In this document: positions 24,539 to 32,820 of the stretch, piece by piece
Position numbering within the stretch: position 1 is the stretch's first letter
Layout: every line of letters starts with the position of its first letter
Assembly: GCA_019120125.1 (NCBI GenBank)
Contig: DWVR01000030.1
Coordinates: forward strand, 1 to 33,118
Length of the DNA: 33,118 nt
Source of the DNA: Candidatus Phocaeicola excrementigallinarum
GTDB taxonomy: Bacteria > Bacteroidota > Bacteroidia > Bacteroidales > Bacteroidaceae
Reading direction: 5' to 3'
Notes under the pieces: model-generated
Seen by the model: the letters and a program-made list of their open reading frames with translations, nothing else
Told to the model about the DNA's origin: nothing
Database searches by the model: none
Made by a program: the position numbers and the translations under genes

Positions 24539-25177
24539 TCAGCGGAAGAAAGGATTGTTTTTCTTCTCATTGCCGATGCTGGTCTCATTGCCGTGTCCCG
24601 GATAGACCACGGTGTTGTCAGGCAAGACAAACAGTCTGGACATGATGTTTTCACGCAAGTCGTCAAAGTTTCCTCCTTCCAGGTCCGCCCGTCCGATGCT
24701 TCCTTTGAACAGGGTGTCGCCGCTGAACATGCAGTGCTCTTTCTCGCAATAGTACACAAGGCTTCCTGGTGAGTGGCCCGGGACTGAGATCGCCTTCAGT
24801 TCCGTATTCCCGAAACGGATAGTCTCGCCGTCGGAAATATAGTGTCCCAATGCGGCCGGCTTCTCGTTCAGCGGAAATCCGAAGGACTTGCAGAACGTGG
24901 GGATGCCCGCGAGCAGGAATTCGTCCCGTTGGCTCGCTTCCGGACTCACGCCGAATTCGCGGGCCGCAAAAGCGTTTCCGAACAGGTGGTCAGCGTGCAG
25001 GTGGGTATTGAGCAGGTGTCTTACCGTAAGCTGGTGTGTCGTGATGAAGCTTTTCAGCTGCCGCTGTTCTTCCGGATAATAGCAGCCCGCGTCGATGATG
25101 ACCGCTTCTTGCGTCTCGTCGGCCAACACGTAGCAGTTGACCGGAAACATATTGAATTCAAAACGTTTTATTTTCAT
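24539..25177 (-). CDS. MBL-fold metallohydrolase (glyoxalase II-like)
   Basis: 212 residues, a single metallo-beta-lactamase domain. The metal-binding motif THLHADH is at 58-64 (H59, H61, D63, H64), with H135 in VPGHSPGS, D154 in FSGDTLF and H195 in VYPGHGNETS, which makes a complete two-metal site. Spacing and the PGHSPGS/GDTLFKGSIGR blocks are those of the YcbL/GloB-like thioesterase branch, probably hydrolysing a glutathione-like or other thioester. The lack of the C-terminal GloB helical domain argues against a classical glyoxalase II. It is 14 bases after rsmG on the same strand. Confidence 0.92.
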   Translation of the reverse strand: MKIKRFEFNMFPVNCYVLADETQEAVIIDAGCYYPEEQRQLKSFITTHQLTVRHLLNTHLHADHLFGNAFAAREFGVSPEASQRDEFLLAGIPTFCKSFGFPLNEKPAALGHYISDGETIRFGNTELKAISVPGHSPGSLVYYCEKEHCMFSGDTLFKGSIGRADLEGGNFDDLRENIMSRLFVLPDNTVVYPGHGNETSIGNEKKNNPFFR

Positions 25178-25191
25178 GGCAGTCTCTGTTT

Positions 25192-25815
25192 TTAGCTGAC
25201 AGTAACATAAACCACCTTCTTGGTGTTGAAATATTCTTCTTTGAAATAATTTTTCAGGTCCATCACTTCCGAACAGTGTTTGAACGGCAGGAGTTCGTGG
25301 GCCAGCTCTCCACCTTTCAGACAGAACACTCCGTTGGGATAGGCGTTTGCCTGTTTTTTACGGATATTCTTCCGGATAATCTTCACGAGGTCGGCCAGTG
25401 GCATGACGGCTCTGCTCACCACGAAATCAAACATCTTCTTCTCTTCTTCCGCACGGCAATGGCATGTGGTCACGTTCTCCAGTCCGATGGCCCGGGCCAC
25501 TTCTGTGGCCACTTTCACTTTCTTTCCAATGCTGTCAATCAGATGGAAATGTGATTCGGGAAACAGAATGGCCAAAGGGATTCCGGGGAAGCCTCCTCCC
25601 GTGCCCAGATCCATTATCTCCGTTCCGGGTCGGAAATGGATGACTTTGGCGATACCCAGGGAGTGGAGCACATGATGCTCGTAAAGGTTCCCGATGTCCT
25701 TGCGGGAGATCACGTTGATTTTGCTGTTCCAGTCCGTATACAGGTCGTTCAAGGCGGCGAACTGCTGTTTCTGCCTGTCGGTCAGGTCAGGAAAGTATTT
25801 GTTGATTATTTCCAT
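25192..25815 (-). CDS. rsmG: 16S rRNA (guanine-N7)-methyltransferase RsmG (GidB)
   Basis: 207 residues, normal RsmG size. It methylates N7 of G527 (E. coli numbering) in 16S rRNA using S-adenosylmethionine. The family signatures are NVISRKD at 34-40, MDLGTGGGFPGIPLA at 68-82 (SAM binding), SHFHLIDSIGKKVKV around 88-102 and FVVSRAV at 131-137. It starts 7 bases after the DUF3298 gene stop and runs into the MBL gene 14 bases later, so the three are probably co-transcribed. Confidence 0.97.
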   Translation of the reverse strand: MEIINKYFPDLTDRQKQQFAALNDLYTDWNSKINVISRKDIGNLYEHHVLHSLGIAKVIHFRPGTEIMDLGTGGGFPGIPLAILFPESHFHLIDSIGKKVKVATEVARAIGLENVTTCHCRAEEEKKMFDFVVSRAVMPLADLVKIIRKNIRKKQANAYPNGVFCLKGGELAHELLPFKHCSEVMDLKNYFKEEYFNTKKVVYVTVS

Positions 25816-25822
25816 TGCTCTG

Positions 25823-26683
25823 TTATTTCGTGGTTAAACATGATTCTGTCTCTTCATCACTGACATTCAGCTCAAAACTGCCCATAAAGTAGGGGGCTAT
25901 CTCGTACGGATTGTAAAGGAACGTCATGCCGTTGTCTGTCAGCAGGAAGTTTTCCGGGATGAACACCTCCTCATCCAGCAGCACGCCGTTCGCACGGAGT
26001 CCCTCAAGGCAGGTGATGGTATCTGTCTCCAGCCGTTCATTGGAGGCTTCTATGATTTTCTTGAGAATCAGTTGGCGGAGCAGTGGGGTGTCCGCGTTCC
26101 TGAACACTTCTTCCCGGCTGATGACGCGTCCGTCGCGTGAGTCGATGTTGACCCATTTCGCCCACGTGTTGGGATGCGCGCCGCCCGTATTCTGGTAGGT
26201 GATGACCTTGTAGTTCCAGACGCTGTCGCGTCCTTTCTCCAGTTCCGATGTGATCTCGAAATCATAGTTGTACCATTGCGGCATATCCTCCGGTCTCACT
26301 CCGTTTTCCAGGTCGGTGCGGTAATACTCCATCACGTCGCGGCGGTAGTCTTTGATCAGGCTGTTTGTGATGGAGTCGATGAAGTTTTTCGGGGTGAGCC
26401 TGGCATAAAGTTCACCGAAATACATCTGCTTCAGTGTATGGTTGACCGCCTCCGAAACGGAATCTTTTTCCGAATAGGGGTTCAGGTACATGAAGTCCAG
26501 TTTGATATGACAGGCTGGTGATGATTTGCCGCTGTTGTCCAGATAGATGGTGGTGTCGGCCCTGCAGACGTTGACCGTTCCTTCACCCACGTCCTCTCCT
26601 GTGTAACATCCGGTAAGCATCGTACCGGCACCCGCGCATACGATGAGAGAGGCGAGAATCAGTTCCTTTTTCTTCATATTCAT
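25823..26683 (-). CDS. DUF3298/DUF4163 lipoprotein
   Basis: 286 residues from the ATG at 26683 (MNMKKKELIL); an ATG at 26677 would be two residues shorter. The lipoprotein signal ends at LTGC (about residue 26). It shows the RsiV/PdaC-like layout: an N-terminal DUF4163 region followed by DUF3298, with ITYQNTGGAHPNTWAKWVNID, SREEVFRNAD and MTFLYNPYEIAPYFMG, the last being the characteristic C-terminal block. In other bacteria this fold serves as anti-sigma or deacetylase accessory domain, but no such partner is seen here. It heads the rsmG-MBL-gcvP run; a -7 box is at 26716-26723. Confidence 0.88.
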   Translation of the reverse strand: MNMKKKELILASLIVCAGAGTMLTGCYTGEDVGEGTVNVCRADTTIYLDNSGKSSPACHIKLDFMYLNPYSEKDSVSEAVNHTLKQMYFGELYARLTPKNFIDSITNSLIKDYRRDVMEYYRTDLENGVRPEDMPQWYNYDFEITSELEKGRDSVWNYKVITYQNTGGAHPNTWAKWVNIDSRDGRVISREEVFRNADTPLLRQLILKKIIEASNERLETDTITCLEGLRANGVLLDEEVFIPENFLLTDNGMTFLYNPYEIAPYFMGSFELNVSDEETESCLTTK

Positions 26684-26715
26684 AAAATGTTTGTAAAACT
26701 CAAGCGTTTGTTTCA

Positions 26716-26723
26716 CAAATATA
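26716..26723 (-). promoter_or_regulatory. -7 box (TATATTTG) for the DUF3298-rsmG-MBL-gcvP run
   Basis: On the minus strand TATATTTG matches TAnnTTTG and lies 33 bases upstream of the ATG at 26683. It overlaps an open upstream extension of the gene that can therefore be dismissed. No clear -33 box. Confidence 0.5.
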
Positions 26724-26774
26724 GTACAATTCGGGGATTGGGACTAAAAATCTGACATATCTTTTTTGCTTTTC

Positions 26775-26806
26775 TTTGTCTTTTACATGGAAAAAACGTT
26801 CCTTTG
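26775..26806 (+). promoter_or_regulatory. Promoter of lipB
   Basis: TTTG at 26775-26778 is followed after 20 bases by TTCCTTTG (26799-26806), one mismatch from TAnnTTTG. Transcription would begin about 15-20 bases before the ATG at 26831. Confidence 0.4.
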
Positions 26807-26830
26807 TGGCTGTATAGACCTTAGAATGCG

Positions 26831-27496
26831 ATGAAAATGATAGAAATAGAACAATGGGGACTGATTCCCTACGCGGAAGCGTGGGACAGGCAGAGAATCT
26901 TGTTTGACGGACTGGTGAGGGCAAGAAAGGAAGGGACGGAATACAGAAACCGGATCGTGTTCTGCCAGCATCCGCATGTGTACACGTTGGGAAAGCACGG
27001 GAAAGGGAGCAACATGCTGCTTGGCGAGGAGCAGTTGCGCCGCATTCATGCCGGACTGTTCCATACCGACCGGGGAGGGGACATCACTTATCACGGGCCG
27101 GGACAATGGGTATGCTATCCCATCCTGAATCTGGAGGATTTCCGTCTGGGACTGAAAGATTACCTGCACTTGCTGGAAGAGGCGGTGGTACGGGTATGCG
27201 CCTCATACGGCATTGTGTCCGGCAGGGTGAAGGGTGCCACCGGCGTGTGGCTGGACACCGGCACAACCCGTGAGCGGAAAATCTGCGCAATGGGAGTGAG
27301 GTGCAGTCATTTTGTCACGATGCACGGACTGGCATTGAATGTCAATACAGACCTGCGTTATTTCAGCTACATTCATCCGTGCGGATTCGTAGACAAGGGA
27401 GTCACCTCCCTGGCAGCCGAGCTTGGGCATGAGATACCCATGGAAGAGGTGCGCGGACGATTGGAAAAAGAGCTGCTGTCACTCCTCGTCATTTAG
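26831..27496 (+). CDS. lipB: Lipoyl(octanoyl) transferase LipB
   Basis: 221 residues. LipB moves octanoate from acyl carrier protein onto lipoyl domains such as the glycine cleavage H protein, in the cytoplasm. GGDITYHGPGQWVCYPILNL runs from 82 to 101, the catalytic lysine is K150 in RKICAMG and the catalytic cysteine is C184 in IHPCGF; the final block DKGVTSLAAELG is present. The ATG at 26831 fits the promoter; a second ATG at 26837 (MIEIEQ) is a possible alternative. It ends 8 bases inside the convergent SGNH hydrolase gene. Confidence 0.96.
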   Translation: MKMIEIEQWGLIPYAEAWDRQRILFDGLVRARKEGTEYRNRIVFCQHPHVYTLGKHGKGSNMLLGEEQLRRIHAGLFHTDRGGDITYHGPGQWVCYPILNLEDFRLGLKDYLHLLEEAVVRVCASYGIVSGRVKGATGVWLDTGTTRERKICAMGVRCSHFVTMHGLALNVNTDLRYFSYIHPCGFVDKGVTSLAAELGHEIPMEEVRGRLEKELLSLLVI

Positions 27497-28166
27497 AAAG
27501 GCGCTCTTTTATCTGCGCGTTTATCTGCTCCATGCCTCTGACTGAGGGATGGCCCCCGATTTTGTCGATGTCATGCAGCTCGATGCAGTCCACGCCATAA
27601 TGCCGGCAGATGGTCTTTACCGACTCATCAATGGACTCCTTAAGTCCCGTGTTGAGCAGGAAATGAATATCTACGTTCGGATAGCGTTTCTTCATGTGGT
27701 CAAGCATATAGGCCATGGCGGGACGGAAACAGTAGAGGGTTTCCTTGGTCCATTCGCTGTATTGGAACTCTCCCAATGGAGAGCCGGCCCAGCTGTCGTT
27801 TGTCCCTCCGAAAATGAAGATGATGTCGGGGCATCCCAGATTATCCATCCGGCTGATGAACGACCGGTCAGTATAGTCCTCCTTGTTATATCCCGTATTG
27901 CAGACGGTCGCTCCGGAAAACGAGTTGTTCACGCACAGGCGGCAGTCGTTTTCCGTAATGAACATGTGCCACCATGTCAGAGTGACGTCGTTCACGTCGT
28001 TCCCCTGCTGGGGGTTGTTGAAATACCACGACCAGTTGCCTGTGGGGATATAGCCCTCGTACGTGGAATAAGAGTCGCCGAGGATGGAGACCGCTTTCTT
28101 GTATTGTGCGGAACCCGCGCCGCACGACAGGAGGACTGCCAGTAAGAGCAAGTGGAGTTTTCTCAT
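27489..28166 (-). CDS. Exported SGNH/GDSL hydrolase
   Basis: 225 residues with a signal peptide (LLLLAVLLSCGAGSAQ); it could be a lipoprotein (LLSC, Cys15) or be cleaved after GSA. The SGNH blocks are ILGDSYS (Ser32 nucleophile), a glycine in FSGATV near 84, GGTND with Asn123, and GHPSVRGM with His206; the usual Asp three residues before the His is not present, though D201 is close. The family includes esterases that remove acetyl or acyl groups from glycans or lipids. It follows a metallophosphoesterase by 22 bases and overlaps the convergent lipB end by 8 bases. Substrate unknown. Confidence 0.87.
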   Translation of the reverse strand: MRKLHLLLLAVLLSCGAGSAQYKKAVSILGDSYSTYEGYIPTGNWSWYFNNPQQGNDVNDVTLTWWHMFITENDCRLCVNNSFSGATVCNTGYNKEDYTDRSFISRMDNLGCPDIIFIFGGTNDSWAGSPLGEFQYSEWTKETLYCFRPAMAYMLDHMKKRYPNVDIHFLLNTGLKESIDESVKTICRHYGVDCIELHDIDKIGGHPSVRGMEQINAQIKERLSK

Positions 28167-28188
28167 GAACCTTTATTTTTTATATTGG

Positions 28189-29097
28189 CTATTCTTGTTC
28201 CTTCACTTCCCAGCCATAGTCAAGGTATTCCCAGCTGACGCGGTTGTTCTCGTCCACTTTGACTAGCAGGAGACCTTCCTCAGTGGTCAGGAAGGGACCT
28301 TTCCACCAATAGGCCGATACGGCTCCGGCGGTGACGAACCACAGGTCGCGTTCCTGGATCTGCTCATAGATATGCTGGTGTCCTTGCAGGACTAGCTGCG
28401 TGTTGTGGTCTTTCAGCACGTCTACAACGTCCTTCGTGTCGTTTATCATGTCCAAAGCCTTCATGCTTCCCTCCACCACAGGATAGTAGAGCGAGAGCAT
28501 GGGCACGTGGGTGGACACGATGACAGGAGTCTGCTTGCCGACGCTGTCCAGATCAGCTTTCAGCCATTCCAGCTGCTTGTTTCCCACATTATATCCTCCG
28601 TTGTCTTCCGGATAGAGGGAGTTGAGGATGACGAAATGTACGCCTTTTCGCGTGAACGAGCGGTGGGAAGGGCCGTAGTGCTTTTCGAACATGCGGAATC
28701 CCAGCGTGTCGGGTTGCCCTTCAAAGCGGTAGTACCGGTCGTGGTTTCCGATGGTGTAATAGGCAGGCAGTCCGGTTTCCTCCACCAGGCGGGTGAACCG
28801 TGCGTGCAGCGTGTCGGCCGTGGTCTCCGCGTCTCCCAGCGCGTCGGTGTCGGCATTGTCACCGCCAAACAGCAGGAACTCGGCCCCATTGTCGGCCGCG
28901 GCTTTCAGGGCCTTGCGCAGTCCTTCGTTGCCGTTGCCGGAATTGTCCTTGTTCAGGTGTACGTCGGTCAGATAGGCGAACGTCAGTTTCGTGGCCGGCT
29001 CCGCGGCTTTCCTCTCTTCTCCCGGAGTGCCGCATGCGGCCAACAGGAAGGTCAGGCATGATATTGCCGACCCTTTCAGGATATTCTTTCTTGTCAT
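28189..29097 (-). CDS. Metallophosphoesterase lipoprotein (calcineurin-like)
   Basis: 302 residues from the ATG at 29097 (MTRKNILKGS); an open extension to 29190 lies beyond the -7 box and is rejected. A lipobox LLAAC (Cys22) indicates an envelope lipoprotein. The complete two-metal phosphoesterase set is visible: D45-x-H47 in LTDVHL, D80 in FGGDNAD, N118-H119 in IGNHD, H197 in STHVP and H240-x-H242 in LQGHQH. The substrate may be a phosphomonoester or diester, and cannot be read from sequence. It lies 22 bases upstream of the SGNH gene and 143 bases downstream of the GH2 gene. Confidence 0.93.
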   Translation of the reverse strand: MTRKNILKGSAISCLTFLLAACGTPGEERKAAEPATKLTFAYLTDVHLNKDNSGNGNEGLRKALKAAADNGAEFLLFGGDNADTDALGDAETTADTLHARFTRLVEETGLPAYYTIGNHDRYYRFEGQPDTLGFRMFEKHYGPSHRSFTRKGVHFVILNSLYPEDNGGYNVGNKQLEWLKADLDSVGKQTPVIVSTHVPMLSLYYPVVEGSMKALDMINDTKDVVDVLKDHNTQLVLQGHQHIYEQIQERDLWFVTAGAVSAYWWKGPFLTTEEGLLLVKVDENNRVSWEYLDYGWEVKEQE

Positions 29098-29156
29098 ATC
29101 GCTCTGTACTTTTAATGGAATTTGAATTCTCAGATCATTCTCACAATATGTGACGA

Positions 29157-29164
29157 CAAAAATA
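29157..29164 (-). promoter_or_regulatory. -7 box (TATTTTTG) for the metallophosphoesterase gene
   Basis: On the minus strand TATTTTTG matches TAnnTTTG, 60 bases before the ATG at 29097. This suggests a promoter of its own in the 143-base gap after the GH2 gene. The -33 box is unclear. Confidence 0.4.
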
Positions 29165-29240
29165 AGAAGTTTTTTGTTCTTGTCATACAACGGGCGTATG
29201 AAATAATCGTTTCAGATTCCGGTCCGCGGAAACAGACGTT

Positions 29241-32036
29241 TCACTGTTTTGCGGTTTTTCCGAAGAGTTTCCGGATGTCGGCGGCGGAAACTTCCACGGA
29301 CGGATTGAACGATTCTCCAGTCATATAGGCTTTCAGACTGTGCAGCAGCTGACGGGCTTCGGGGCGTCTGTCCATATCCTCCCAGAAGTCGATGCCGGAC
29401 ACCAGAAGCTTTCCTTTTCCGATTCTCACTTCAAAGAGCAACGCCAGCGGCCGGTTGGTGAACCAGTCGTCAATTACTCTCACGATAGGAGTGATGTCCT
29501 TGTTCACCTTGGCTGTCTCGATGGCTCCCGAATGGCTCATCGCGTCCCACCACTGATAGTCGCTGTGATATTCCGTCGGGAATCCGTCAAACGCGTGGTG
29601 CTGTGGGTCGCACAGGATGCCCAGGGTATGAGGAGCCTGCCCGTTTGTCCAGGCCGTGTTCCAGAAGATGCTTGAGAAACCGATCTGGATCTTTCCTCCT
29701 GTCTCTTCGGAAAGACTTCCTTTCTGGAGGGAGAGCAGCACTTTCCCGCCATTGTCCAGCCTTTTCAGCGCGGTGTCAGTCAGCCGGTCGGTCATCATGA
29801 TGTTTTCCTCTCCGGCTGTCGCGGGGAGTGTGGAGGGATAGCACCACAAGTTCCAACTGTTGACGTATTCGCCGGTCCTGACCTCAAAGACAAGGTGTGA
29901 AGGCTCTTTCACCGCAGACAGCGGTATTTCCACCGTGCCGGCCATGAAGCCGTTGCCCACAGGAATCTCTTTGTGGCGGAGTTCCCCTGAAGCCACTTCC
30001 GTGCTGTCTTCTGTCATCAGCCTCCATACGGTGGAAGTGACAGGGAGAGGTTTCTGGCCGAAATGGGCTATCTCGATTTCGCCTTTCACGGTCTCATTGT
30101 TGGTATAGACCAGTTTGGGGAAACGTGCCAGAGGAACCGTGCTGTTGCAGAAACGTCTGTATTCTTCCGGGGAAATATAGCCTTTCTCGTCCCAGAACGC
30201 GTCGAGGATACCGACCAGGGCCGTGCCCTGTCCCGGAAAGTCATACAGGCCCAGCAGCTGGAAGCCGCCGAAGTCTTTCGTGCGCAACGCCGCCTCTATG
30301 TCGGCCTTATAACACAGTGCCTGAAGCTTTCCCGAGGCCAGAAGGAAACTGTCCGCCAGATGTCCCATACCGTTCTCCTGTAGGGTTTCCTTGAAAATCT
30401 CGAAATTGCGGGCGCGCATCACGCCGTCGTATTTGGACGTTTCCTTGAAGTTCGGGTAAACACACCACTGGCCGATTTCATGGCTGACCATGGGTTGGGT
30501 GAACCGGCCGGTATACTCCGACCAGTCATAGTCCGTACGGGGAGCCTGGCCGTTGATGATGCTGTGGAGCCCTTGTCCCCATCCTTGGATGCGGGGTGTG
30601 GGATCGCTCAGGAAGTCATTGACCGGCAGGTTGGGCCATCCGGCCGCAGAGGCATACAGCCTCCGGTTGTCTTTCTCTTTCCACCGTGTGACAAAGTCGG
30701 TGAGATAGGCAGCGTTTCCGGCCCCTCCCGGCTCGTTGCCGTACATCATCATCACGAATGACGGGTGATTCCCATATGCTTCCACGATATGTCTGCTTTC
30801 TTCCAGAATGAACCGGTCCAGCGGACCGCCGTCGCCGATGGTGGTCGAGCTGTTGGCCCACGAGGAGCACTCCACTTCCAGATAGATTCCCGCCTCGTCG
30901 GCGGCGTCGAAAGCGGCCTCGGGCGGACACCACGAATGGAAGCGTATGTGGTTCAGTCCATGTTCCTTACAGATCCGGCAGATTCTTTTCCATGACTCCA
31001 CGTCGGTAGGCGGATATCCTGTTTTCGGGAAAGCCGCGCAGTCCAGCGTGCCGCGCAAGAACACCTGTCGGCCGTTGACGGTCAGTCTGCCGTCTGTCAC
31101 CTTGAAGTCGCGGAATCCGAAACGCTCGTCCATCCGGTCGGTGGTGCCTGTCGCTTCATCGGTCAGTCTTGCGGTCAGGTCGTACAGTTCCGGTGTGAAT
31201 TCGTCCCACAAGCGGATGTCGCCTTTTATAGGCACTGTCAGTTCACAGAAGTTCTCTCCCGGCTCCAGTCTTACGGTACGTTCCGCCACGTCCGGGCTGA
31301 TTTTCAGTTCGAGTGTGGCCTCGGCGGTCCTTGCTGTCCGGTTCATCAGACGGGCCTTAACCCGTACTTCCTTCCGTTTTCTGTCCGGGTATATTTCCAT
31401 TGCGGCGATGTTGACGGCCGGTTTCCTTTCAATGTACATGTCGCCTGTCACGCCGTTCCAGTTGCCTTGGGTATGGTCCGAGATGCTGTGTGAGTTCTCT
31501 CCGGGATCGATGTCCTTGATCCGGTTGTCCACGCGGAGCGTCAGCGTATGCTTTCCCGGTGTAAGGATACCGGTCAGGTCATATTTGTGTGGGGCGCCCA
31601 GCGAGTTCCGCATGCCTACTTCCTTATCGTCTATCCAGAGACGGGTCTCCCAGTGGCAGCGTTCCAGAAAGAGCGACAGGTCCTGTCCTTCCCAGTCATC
31701 AGGGACGGTGACTTCTTTTCTGTACCAGGCCACTCCTTTATAATATTTGACGGGCTGCAGCCAGAAAGGGACTTTCACGTTGCCTTTTTCCCTGTATCTG
31801 GCATACCGTTCACTGGTGAAGAAGGATGAGTCGACGATGGCTCCTGTCCATTTGGTGTCGGGTGAGATTTCCTCGCCCAATCCGTTGGAGGTCATGGATC
31901 CCGGAAGGCTGACGCTTCCTTGCCATTCAGTGCTGTCAGTCGTGAACTTCCATGTTCCCGACAGGTCTATCCTGTCAGTCTGTCCGGCGCAACCGGCCAT
32001 GAACATTGGCAGCAGGACAAATGTGGATGGTTTCAT
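29241..32036 (-). CDS. Glycoside hydrolase family 2 lipoprotein
   Basis: 931 residues. A lipobox (MAGC, Cys16) places it in the envelope. It has the GH2 order: sugar-binding jelly roll (about 22-205), immunoglobulin-like domain (about 210-310), then a TIM barrel from about 320. The acid/base is E435 in MYGNEPGG and the likely nucleophile is E520 in MVSHEIGQW. A C-terminal region of about 240 residues (SSIFWNTAWTNG..., ending KLFGKTAKQ) resembles an added beta-rich/accessory domain. GH2 enzymes include beta-galactosidases, beta-mannosidases and beta-glucuronidases, and which of these this is cannot be determined. No SusC/SusD pair is in the window. The second palindrome array lies 144 bases upstream, beyond its -7 box. 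Confidence 0.9.
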   Translation of the reverse strand: MKPSTFVLLPMFMAGCAGQTDRIDLSGTWKFTTDSTEWQGSVSLPGSMTSNGLGEEISPDTKWTGAIVDSSFFTSERYARYREKGNVKVPFWLQPVKYYKGVAWYRKEVTVPDDWEGQDLSLFLERCHWETRLWIDDKEVGMRNSLGAPHKYDLTGILTPGKHTLTLRVDNRIKDIDPGENSHSISDHTQGNWNGVTGDMYIERKPAVNIAAMEIYPDRKRKEVRVKARLMNRTARTAEATLELKISPDVAERTVRLEPGENFCELTVPIKGDIRLWDEFTPELYDLTARLTDEATGTTDRMDERFGFRDFKVTDGRLTVNGRQVFLRGTLDCAAFPKTGYPPTDVESWKRICRICKEHGLNHIRFHSWCPPEAAFDAADEAGIYLEVECSSWANSSTTIGDGGPLDRFILEESRHIVEAYGNHPSFVMMMYGNEPGGAGNAAYLTDFVTRWKEKDNRRLYASAAGWPNLPVNDFLSDPTPRIQGWGQGLHSIINGQAPRTDYDWSEYTGRFTQPMVSHEIGQWCVYPNFKETSKYDGVMRARNFEIFKETLQENGMGHLADSFLLASGKLQALCYKADIEAALRTKDFGGFQLLGLYDFPGQGTALVGILDAFWDEKGYISPEEYRRFCNSTVPLARFPKLVYTNNETVKGEIEIAHFGQKPLPVTSTVWRLMTEDSTEVASGELRHKEIPVGNGFMAGTVEIPLSAVKEPSHLVFEVRTGEYVNSWNLWCYPSTLPATAGEENIMMTDRLTDTALKRLDNGGKVLLSLQKGSLSEETGGKIQIGFSSIFWNTAWTNGQAPHTLGILCDPQHHAFDGFPTEYHSDYQWWDAMSHSGAIETAKVNKDITPIVRVIDDWFTNRPLALLFEVRIGKGKLLVSGIDFWEDMDRRPEARQLLHSLKAYMTGESFNPSVEVSAADIRKLFGKTAKQ

Positions 32037-32061
32037 ATGCGATGCTTTTTGTGTTTACCGA

Positions 32062-32069
32062 CAAAGATA
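32062..32069 (-). promoter_or_regulatory. -7 box (TATCTTTG) for the GH2 gene
   Basis: On the minus strand TATCTTTG is a perfect match to TAnnTTTG, 25 bases before the ATG at 32036. No convincing -33 element. The palindrome array begins about 110 bases further upstream. Confidence 0.5.
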
Positions 32070-32179
32070 GCGCGTTCGCGGGAAATGCAGAATGGATTTT
32101 TTTCTGAAACAAAAGGACAATCTTACGGAAATGGAGGTGGGAGTCCGGCCTTTTTTCAGGCCGCTTCCAGGTTCCCCCA

Positions 32180-32263
32180 AAAACGTCTAGGCGTTTCAAC
32201 CAAAACGTAAGGACGTTTTAAGGAAAACATAAGGGCGTTTCAGGCAAAACGTCTTGACGTTTT
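32180..32263 (-). repeat. Array 2: four 18-bp palindromes at exact 22-bp period, inverted copy of array 1
   Basis: Units start at 32180, 32202, 32224 and 32246: AAAACGTCTAGGCGTTTC, AAAACGTAAGGACGTTTT, AAAACATAAGGGCGTTTC and AAAACGTCTTGACGTTTT, with 4-base spacers AACC, AAGG and AGGC. The second unit is the exact reverse complement of array-1 unit 3. Read on the minus strand the spacers become GCCT, CCTT and GGTT, and the first two resemble TCCT of array 1. The upstream edge CCCCCAAAAACG is the complement of the array-1 end (TTTTTGGGG). It therefore points toward the GH2 gene just as array 1 points toward the ttcA-like gene. Confidence 0.95.
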
Positions 32264-32275
32264 TGGAGGCACTCC

Positions 32276-32691
32276 ACAGATACGTTTATAAGGATAAGAA
32301 AGAGTTTACAGCGGATATGAAGAATATCTATAATGCACCCAACAAAGAGGTTGCAGCCACGGAACTTGACAATCTGGAAAAGAAATGGGGAGGAAAGTAT
32401 CCTTATGCCATACTTTCATGGAGAAACAACTGGGATGATTTGACTGTTTCCTTCCAATTCCCGCTGGAAATCAGAAAAATAATCTATACCACAAATCTCA
32501 TTGAAAATCTGAATGGAAAAACCAGAAAGTACACAAAATCAAAGCTTTCATTCCCTTCGGATGATGCCGTCAAAAAGACCGTCTATCTTTCGCTTATGGA
32601 GATTGAAAAGAAATGGACTATGCCTATTTCAAACTGAGGATTGATTATGAACCAGTTTATGCTTATTTTTGAAAACAGAATCCAGATATAA
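32276..32691 (+). pseudogene. IS256-family transposase remnant (C-terminal third)
   Basis: Only the last about 140 codons of a Mutator/IS256-type transposase survive (full length is near 400). Family blocks are [35 protein letters not shown], the conserved [20 protein letters not shown] and [23 protein letters not shown] at 32635-32637 then interrupts the frame, but the next 17 codons (GLIMNQFMLIFENRIQI) continue family-like to a TAA at 32689-32691; the stop replaces what is normally Trp, so TGG probably became TGA. The N-terminus with the first two catalytic Asp is missing. The frame opens by chance with a TTG at 32254, inside the palindrome array. Confidence 0.88.
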
Positions 32692-32720
32692 GAAGAACTT
32701 ACAACTGAATCCTGTTTCTA

Positions 32721-32745
32721 TTTACACAAAATTTTGAACAGTGTC
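32721..32745 (+). mobile_element. Right terminal inverted repeat of the IS256-family remnant
   Basis: The segment (TTTACACAAAATTTTGAACA, then GTGTC) lies 30 bases after the transposase end and, read outward, resembles terminal repeats of IS256-family elements in Bacteroidota. No matching left end was found in the window, so that end of the element has been deleted. Confidence 0.6.
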
Positions 32746-32820
32746 GGTTTGCTATTTTTCTATTGGTCAAGTGTGTATTGTATTAGCAATTGGGATTTGC
32801 CATACACTTTATATACCGTA

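Noticed and set aside
29098..29190. Longer start for the metallophosphoesterase
   Set aside because: It would bury the lipoprotein signal and span the predicted -7 box at 29157-29164.
32254..32275. TTG start codon for a transposase gene inside the palindrome array
   Set aside because: The frame is open only by chance; transposase similarity begins about 32276 and the N-terminal two thirds are missing.
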